Shown here in pieces: positions 7,933 through 10,860 of a DNA stretch of 10,860 nucleotides. The stretch comes from Bdellovibrio sp. (GTDB taxonomy: Bacteria > Bdellovibrionota > Bdellovibrionia > Bdellovibrionales > Bdellovibrionaceae), in NCBI GenBank assembly GCA_017745015.1, contig JAGIAF010000098.1, positions 1 through 10,860 on the forward strand, read 5' to 3'. The notes under the pieces are model-generated. The model did not search any database and was not told where the DNA came from. It worked only from the letters and a program-made list of their open reading frames with translations. Made by a program: the position numbers and the translations under genes. Position 1 is the stretch's first letter, and the number at the start of each line of letters is the position of its first letter.

Positions 7933-9376
7933 TATGTTTCCGGAAACCACCAAGTTCTTTAATCCCAAATTTTCCATGAGTGGAGTTTTCACTTCTGATT
8001 GGAGGCCATCGTCGTTAGAAGGTCCTTGGGAAGAATGTCTTGGCTGGAGCAAAGAAGAATTATCAAAGATGCCTTTCTATTCTTTGATACATCCTGATGA
8101 TCTCACGGAAATTATTGGTTCTGTGAATTCAGAGGAACCCAACGTTACTTTGCGAAGTGTACAATGCCGCAATCGTTGCAAGAATGGCAGTTATCGTCCC
8201 ATTCTCTGGATCTTCTATTCAAATCCTGAGAATAAAACCGCCTACGTCTATGCTCAAGATATGATGCTCCCGTCGATTAACAACTTCCTTCTGGAGCAGT
8301 CACAGCGTGTGGCCCAGATCGGCAGCTGGGCATTAGACTATACCACTCGCAAGGTTTATTGGACCGCTGGAAACTATGAGCTCTTTGGCGTCACTCCAGA
8401 GACGTTCACTCCCAATGCTGACAACGTCTTCGACTTCTTCCCAAAGCTTACGCGTGAGGAAGTTCTGAAATCTTACGACGACGTGCTTACACAAGGTAAA
8501 TCGGAAGCTGACTTTGAAGCCGACGCCATCACGATTTCAGGAGACTCTTTCCGCGCGCGTATCCGCGTGCGTTTGATTCACACGAACGGACAAATTCTGC
8601 AAGCCTTCGGGACAATTCAAAATGTCACCGAGGAAAATAAAAAGGCCCTTGCGCTGACCCACGCAAAAGAGGAAGCGGAAACGGCTAATAAAATTAAATC
8701 CGACTTTCTTGCTAACATCAGTCATGAAATTCGCACCCCGATGAATTCCATCGTCGGTATGGTCGAGCTTTTATCCGATACGACCCTCGATGAGGACCAA
8801 AGCCAGTATGTCCAAGTTTTATCCAGGGCATCGCATAATCTTTTGGCAATCCTCAATGATGTTTTAGACCTGGCAAAAATCGAAGCCGGCAAGGTTCAGA
8901 TCGATCGAATTGCCTTCAATATTACAGATACACTCAATCGCTCTGCCGAGCTTTTCCGGCATCGCGCTAAGGAAAAGGGTGTCAATTTATTAGTCGAGAT
9001 TGAAGGCTCACTGCCCATCATCCTTGGAGATCCAGCTCGCTTCCAGCAAGTGGTGAATAATCTTATCAACAACGCTTTGAAATTCACAGACAATGGAGCC
9101 ATCATCGTCAGAGCGGAACGCCTCCCAGGACAATCGCAATTTGTGACTGTCAGTGTGATTGACTCTGGCATTGGTATCTCGGGCGAAGCTCTTCCGCATC
9201 TGTTCAAACGTTTCTATCAAGTTGACACTTCTATTTCGCGAAAATATGGGGGCACAGGTTTGGGACTTTCCATCTGTAAAGAGCTCACCGAGCGCATGGG
9301 GGGTGGCATTTCTGTTGACAGTGAAAAAGGCAAAGGCAGCGTATTTTCATTCTGGCTCCCTCTCACCCCACCATAA
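7922..9376 (+). CDS. Soluble PAS-PAS sensor histidine kinase (no receiver domain)
   Basis: This cytoplasmic kinase of 484 residues has no membrane segment. A divergent PAS domain covers about 20-115 (it includes YSLIHPDDL), and a second PAS/PAC domain about 127-237, starting AQIGSWALDY and ending GTIQNVTEE. A short coiled linker leads to the HisKA domain with phosphoacceptor His268 in ISHEIRTPMN. The HATPase_c domain has the N box NNLINNALKF at 379-388, G1 DSGIGIS at 414-420, a LFKRFYQVD F box and G2 GGTGLGL at 443-449. The sequence stops right after the ATPase, so the receiver domain common in this HisKA subtype is missing, and no response regulator lies in the window. The frame also allows TTG 7892 and ATG 7934. 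ATG 7922 is chosen because it overlaps the previous stop by 11 bases, which favours coupling; no clear ribosome binding site settles this. The signal is unknown; PAS domains suggest a small ligand, redox or light input. Confidence 0.93.
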   Translation: MILSMFPETTKFFNPKFSMSGVFTSDWRPSSLEGPWEECLGWSKEELSKMPFYSLIHPDDLTEIIGSVNSEEPNVTLRSVQCRNRCKNGSYRPILWIFYSNPENKTAYVYAQDMMLPSINNFLLEQSQRVAQIGSWALDYTTRKVYWTAGNYELFGVTPETFTPNADNVFDFFPKLTREEVLKSYDDVLTQGKSEADFEADAITISGDSFRARIRVRLIHTNGQILQAFGTIQNVTEENKKALALTHAKEEAETANKIKSDFLANISHEIRTPMNSIVGMVELLSDTTLDEDQSQYVQVLSRASHNLLAILNDVLDLAKIEAGKVQIDRIAFNITDTLNRSAELFRHRAKEKGVNLLVEIEGSLPIILGDPARFQQVVNNLINNALKFTDNGAIIVRAERLPGQSQFVTVSVIDSGIGISGEALPHLFKRFYQVDTSISRKYGGTGLGLSICKELTERMGGGISVDSEKGKGSVFSFWLPLTPP

Positions 9377-9378
9377 GT

Positions 9379-9410
9379 TTGACAGTGTCTCCCGAGGAGA
9401 CATGCAAAAT
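9379..9410 (+). promoter_or_regulatory. Candidate promoter with perfect dyad in the spacer
   Basis: TTGACA, the exact -35 consensus, lies at 9379-9384. A perfect 7-bp inverted repeat follows at once (TGTCTCC at 9386-9392, loop CGA, GGAGACA at 9396-9402). Weak -10 candidates are TGCAAA at 9403 (18-base spacer) and CAAAAT at 9405-9410 (20-base spacer). This is the only visible promoter candidate before the gene at 9487. The dyad could be an operator. It could also be part of a poor terminator for the kinase operon, but the nearest T run (9422-9428) is 19 bases past the stem. Confidence 0.35.
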
Positions 9411-9486
9411 TGAAAAATTTGTTTTTTTGAATAACTCGTATCATCCTTGCTGTAGGGGAAATTCTAACAAAAAAGGCTGGGTAGTG

Positions 9487-10056
9487 ATGCACAACTATCG
9501 CGAGTTTATTCTGCGTGAACTTGAACGTCGCCAGAAACGTAATCCTTCTTATTCACTAAGAGCGTTCGCTCGAGATCTCGAAATGCCGAGCTCGAGACTG
9601 AGCGAGATCTTAAACCGAAAGATGGGGCTTTCGGAGGCAAGAGCGATGGCTCTTGCAGAGAAACTGAATCTTGAGGCTTCCGAAAAAGAATTCTTCATTG
9701 ACCTTGCACTTTCAGAACACGCACGCAGTGCTGTGATGAAAGACATGGCTCTGCGCCGCGTGAAAGCACGCACCGAAGCTGTCACGGCTCCTGCTCCGAC
9801 ACCAACGGAAGATTCTTTGACTGTCGATGCGGCTGTGATCTTGGATAAGCTCAGGGCGAGTGCACCAGATCCTTCGCGTAAATGGGATGTTTCATCTTCC
9901 ATCTTGCATGTAAAGCGTGAACAGTATGCCCAGGCCGTTGAAAAAATTAAGGCTTTCCGAGCGCAATTGGCTCAGGAAATGGAAGCACCGTCGGAATCTG
10001 ACTCAGTCTATTGTCTAGCTGTGCAGGTTTTTGAAATGGCGGACAGCGAAAAGTAA
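9487..10056 (+). CDS. TIGR02147-like putative regulator, shortened form
   Basis: This 189-residue protein begins like TIGR02147 family members, which are abundant in Bdellovibrio and Fibrobacter and poorly characterised. The N-terminal segment YREFILRELERRQKRNPSYS leads to a helix-turn-helix-like region (about 23-62, SLRAFARDLEMPSSRLSEIL). Residues 136-183 match the usual C-terminal tail: a beta strand, the helix EQYAQAVEKIKAFRAQLAQE, then DSVYCLAVQVFEM. The middle of typical members (about 270 residues, with a conserved Trp-Tyr/His core and a winged-helix part) is not seen. In its place is a short Ala/Pro/Thr linker and a small helix (about 93-130). ATG 9487 is chosen over the frame's upstream extension to 9379, because the extra 36 residues do not resemble the family and a weak AAGG site lies about ten bases before 9487. 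A strong terminator follows, so it is probably monocistronic. DNA binding is likely but unproven. Confidence 0.78.
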   Translation: MHNYREFILRELERRQKRNPSYSLRAFARDLEMPSSRLSEILNRKMGLSEARAMALAEKLNLEASEKEFFIDLALSEHARSAVMKDMALRRVKARTEAVTAPAPTPTEDSLTVDAAVILDKLRASAPDPSRKWDVSSSILHVKREQYAQAVEKIKAFRAQLAQEMEAPSESDSVYCLAVQVFEMADSEK

Positions 10057-10082
10057 AAATGGTTTGATTTACAAGGAAAACT

Positions 10083-10119
10083 AGACCCGCAAGACGACCT
10101 CTTGCGGGTCTTTTCGTTT
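10083..10119 (+). terminator. Strong rho-independent terminator after the TIGR02147-like gene
   Basis: A perfect 12-bp, GC-rich stem (arms 10083-10094 and 10100-10111, AGACCCGCAAGA and its complement) has a 5-base loop CGACC and is followed by TTTTCGTTT. It begins 27 bases after the stop at 10056 and separates this gene from the one starting at 10153. Confidence 0.92.
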
Positions 10120-10152
10120 ATGCGAACCCTTGGTTTTTCCGAAAAATCTCCT

Positions 10153-10860
10153 ATGAGAAAAATAGCTTATGCGTTTGCCAGCATCACTGTCGCCTCTTGT
10201 CTTGGATACTTTGCCGGAAAAGGTGCTTCCTACTTTAAGCCTCAAGAAGAGTCTTCTGACTTTGCCAGTAAATCCATAAAAACTAAATTCAAGTCATTGA
10301 AGCTTCGCCCACTTCCAACAAAGCCCGAAGCATTCGCTTCTTTGAAGTCTATGGCGGAGATCGAAAAGTTTTTAGTCCCTTATCACGAACGCGGTGATAT
10401 GAAGTGGGATCCAGGATACTCCGTCTATATTCCAGCATTCGACAGTTACAACCGTCCTTACTTCCGCTATCACAATCGTGTGCAGAATGTTCCGGTGGCT
10501 AATGGCTTTCAAACTTTGCATCAAGGTGATTGGACTCACTACCCTATCAATCCGGGCATCATTGCTTCGCTCTATGATAAAAAAAAGCAGGATCTTATTT
10601 ACAACTCCCAGCAAGATATTTTGTGGGATCCTAAAATGGCTGTCTTCGATGCCGACGACACGATGTACACCGTTCTGCGTTTTAAAACTTCAACTGTTGG
10701 CAAAGATACTTCCTACGTGATGTTGTACTCCAAGGACAAGGGGCTTAATTGGAAAGCCCTTCCACTTGCTGGTACGGCAAATACTCAATGTGTCTTTAAA
10801 AATCAGTTCTTCAGCAAGTGCAAAGTTCCTGAGCTCTATGATTTAGAGAGACCTTATAGC
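10153..10860 (+). CDS. Exported protein with an Asp-box (BNR) repeat, 3' end outside window
   Basis: The frame is open from ATG 10153 to the right edge (236 codons, no stop). The N-terminus (RK then IAYAFASITVASCLGYFAG) is an export signal or membrane anchor. Val-Ala-Ser-Cys16 fits a lipobox, but the hydrophobic stretch continues past it, so lipoprotein versus signal anchor is open. A linker follows, then a beta-rich domain with many aromatic residues. Residues 193-200 read SKDKGLNW, an exact S-x-D-x-G-x-x-W Asp-box as found in sialidase and other beta-propellers. Only one copy is visible, so a propeller is likely but not certain, and no enzymatic role can be named. An in-frame ATG at 10120 lies in the terminator T tract and is unlikely. 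No clear ribosome binding site or promoter is seen in the 40 bases before the start, which is odd. Confidence 0.72.
   Translation, partial: MRKIAYAFASITVASCLGYFAGKGASYFKPQEESSDFASKSIKTKFKSLKLRPLPTKPEAFASLKSMAEIEKFLVPYHERGDMKWDPGYSVYIPAFDSYNRPYFRYHNRVQNVPVANGFQTLHQGDWTHYPINPGIIASLYDKKKQDLIYNSQQDILWDPKMAVFDADDTMYTVLRFKTSTVGKDTSYVMLYSKDKGLNWKALPLAGTANTQCVFKNQFFSKCKVPELYDLERPYS

Noticed and set aside
8896..9207. Minus-strand open frame opposite the kinase ATPase domain
   Set aside because: It is a mirror of conserved HATPase_c codons, with no start signals and no recognisable product.
9405..9428. AT-only hairpin (AAATT/AATTT) followed by seven T's as a terminator of the kinase operon
   Set aside because: The 5-bp AT stem is too weak for intrinsic termination, and a two-base gap precedes the T run.
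9379..9486. Upstream 36-codon extension of the TIGR02147-like gene
   Set aside because: Its residues (Cys- and Asn-rich) do not resemble the family, and it overlaps the TTGACA box and dyad. The normal N-terminus starts at ATG 9487.
9571..9609. Cluster of CGAG/CTCG palindromes, including the 10-bp CGAGATCTCG at 9571-9580
   Set aside because: It falls in the helix-turn-helix codons and is explained by Arg/Ser/Leu/Glu codon choice. The arms do not form a compact hairpin.
10372..10720. Open frames at 10372-10614 (minus) and 10478-10720 (plus, another frame)
   Set aside because: Both are shadows of the longer frame from 10153 that carries an export signal and an Asp-box.
1..10860. Mobile elements, CRISPR arrays, tRNA/rRNA genes, toxin-antitoxin or defence genes
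   Set aside because: No transposase, integrase, regular short repeats, tRNA-like cloverleaf or defence-family motifs were seen on either strand by eye.

Overview
The window looks like chromosomal DNA from a predatory Bdellovibrio-type bacterium (Bdellovibrionota, formerly Deltaproteobacteria). This is inferred from balanced base composition and close gene packing, and from a gene set typical of that group: a subtilisin-like exported protease, an MJ0042-type zinc-ribbon membrane protein, a TIGR02147-like protein and a bacterial lipase-maturation-factor homologue. There are no rRNA or tRNA genes, insertion sequences, CRISPR arrays or phage genes, and no base-composition break that would suggest recent transfer. 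It reads as ordinary core or near-core genome with a few lineage-specific envelope and regulatory genes.

Layout. At the left edge is the 5' part of a lipoprotein gene on the minus strand (1-213). It diverges from an S8 (subtilisin) protease with an N-terminal membrane anchor or signal (364-1716); the 150-base gap between them holds the start signals of both. A minus-strand zinc-ribbon membrane protein (1725-2522) converges on the protease. Its likely terminator hairpin lies inside the last codons of the protease. Back to back with the zinc-ribbon gene begins a compact plus-strand run: apolipoprotein N-acyltransferase lnt (about 2556-4175), mutS2 (4153-6483, overlapping lnt by 23 bases), a lipase maturation factor homologue (6499-7932, TTG start with a strong ribosome binding site) and a soluble PAS-PAS histidine kinase (about 7922-9376, start overlapping the previous stop). 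After a 110-base gap with a TTGACA box and a perfect dyad comes a shortened TIGR02147-like gene (9487-10056). It is closed by a strong intrinsic terminator (10083-10119). A further exported protein with an Asp-box (BNR) repeat starts at 10153 and runs off the right edge.

How the genes fit together. Several products act at or across the envelope. Lnt finishes the N-terminal acylation of lipoproteins such as the one at the left edge; the protease and the Asp-box protein are exported; the lipase maturation factor homologue is a multi-pass membrane protein. MutS2 is a cytoplasmic DNA and ribosome maintenance ATPase that shares only the transcript. The kinase has no response regulator in view. The points most worth a second look are the coupling of a lipase-maturation-factor homologue to a soluble kinase, the TIGR02147-like protein that appears to lack the family's middle domain, and the start and stop signals embedded in neighbouring genes. 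I found no convincing evidence of a wholly new defence, mobile or RNA system here.
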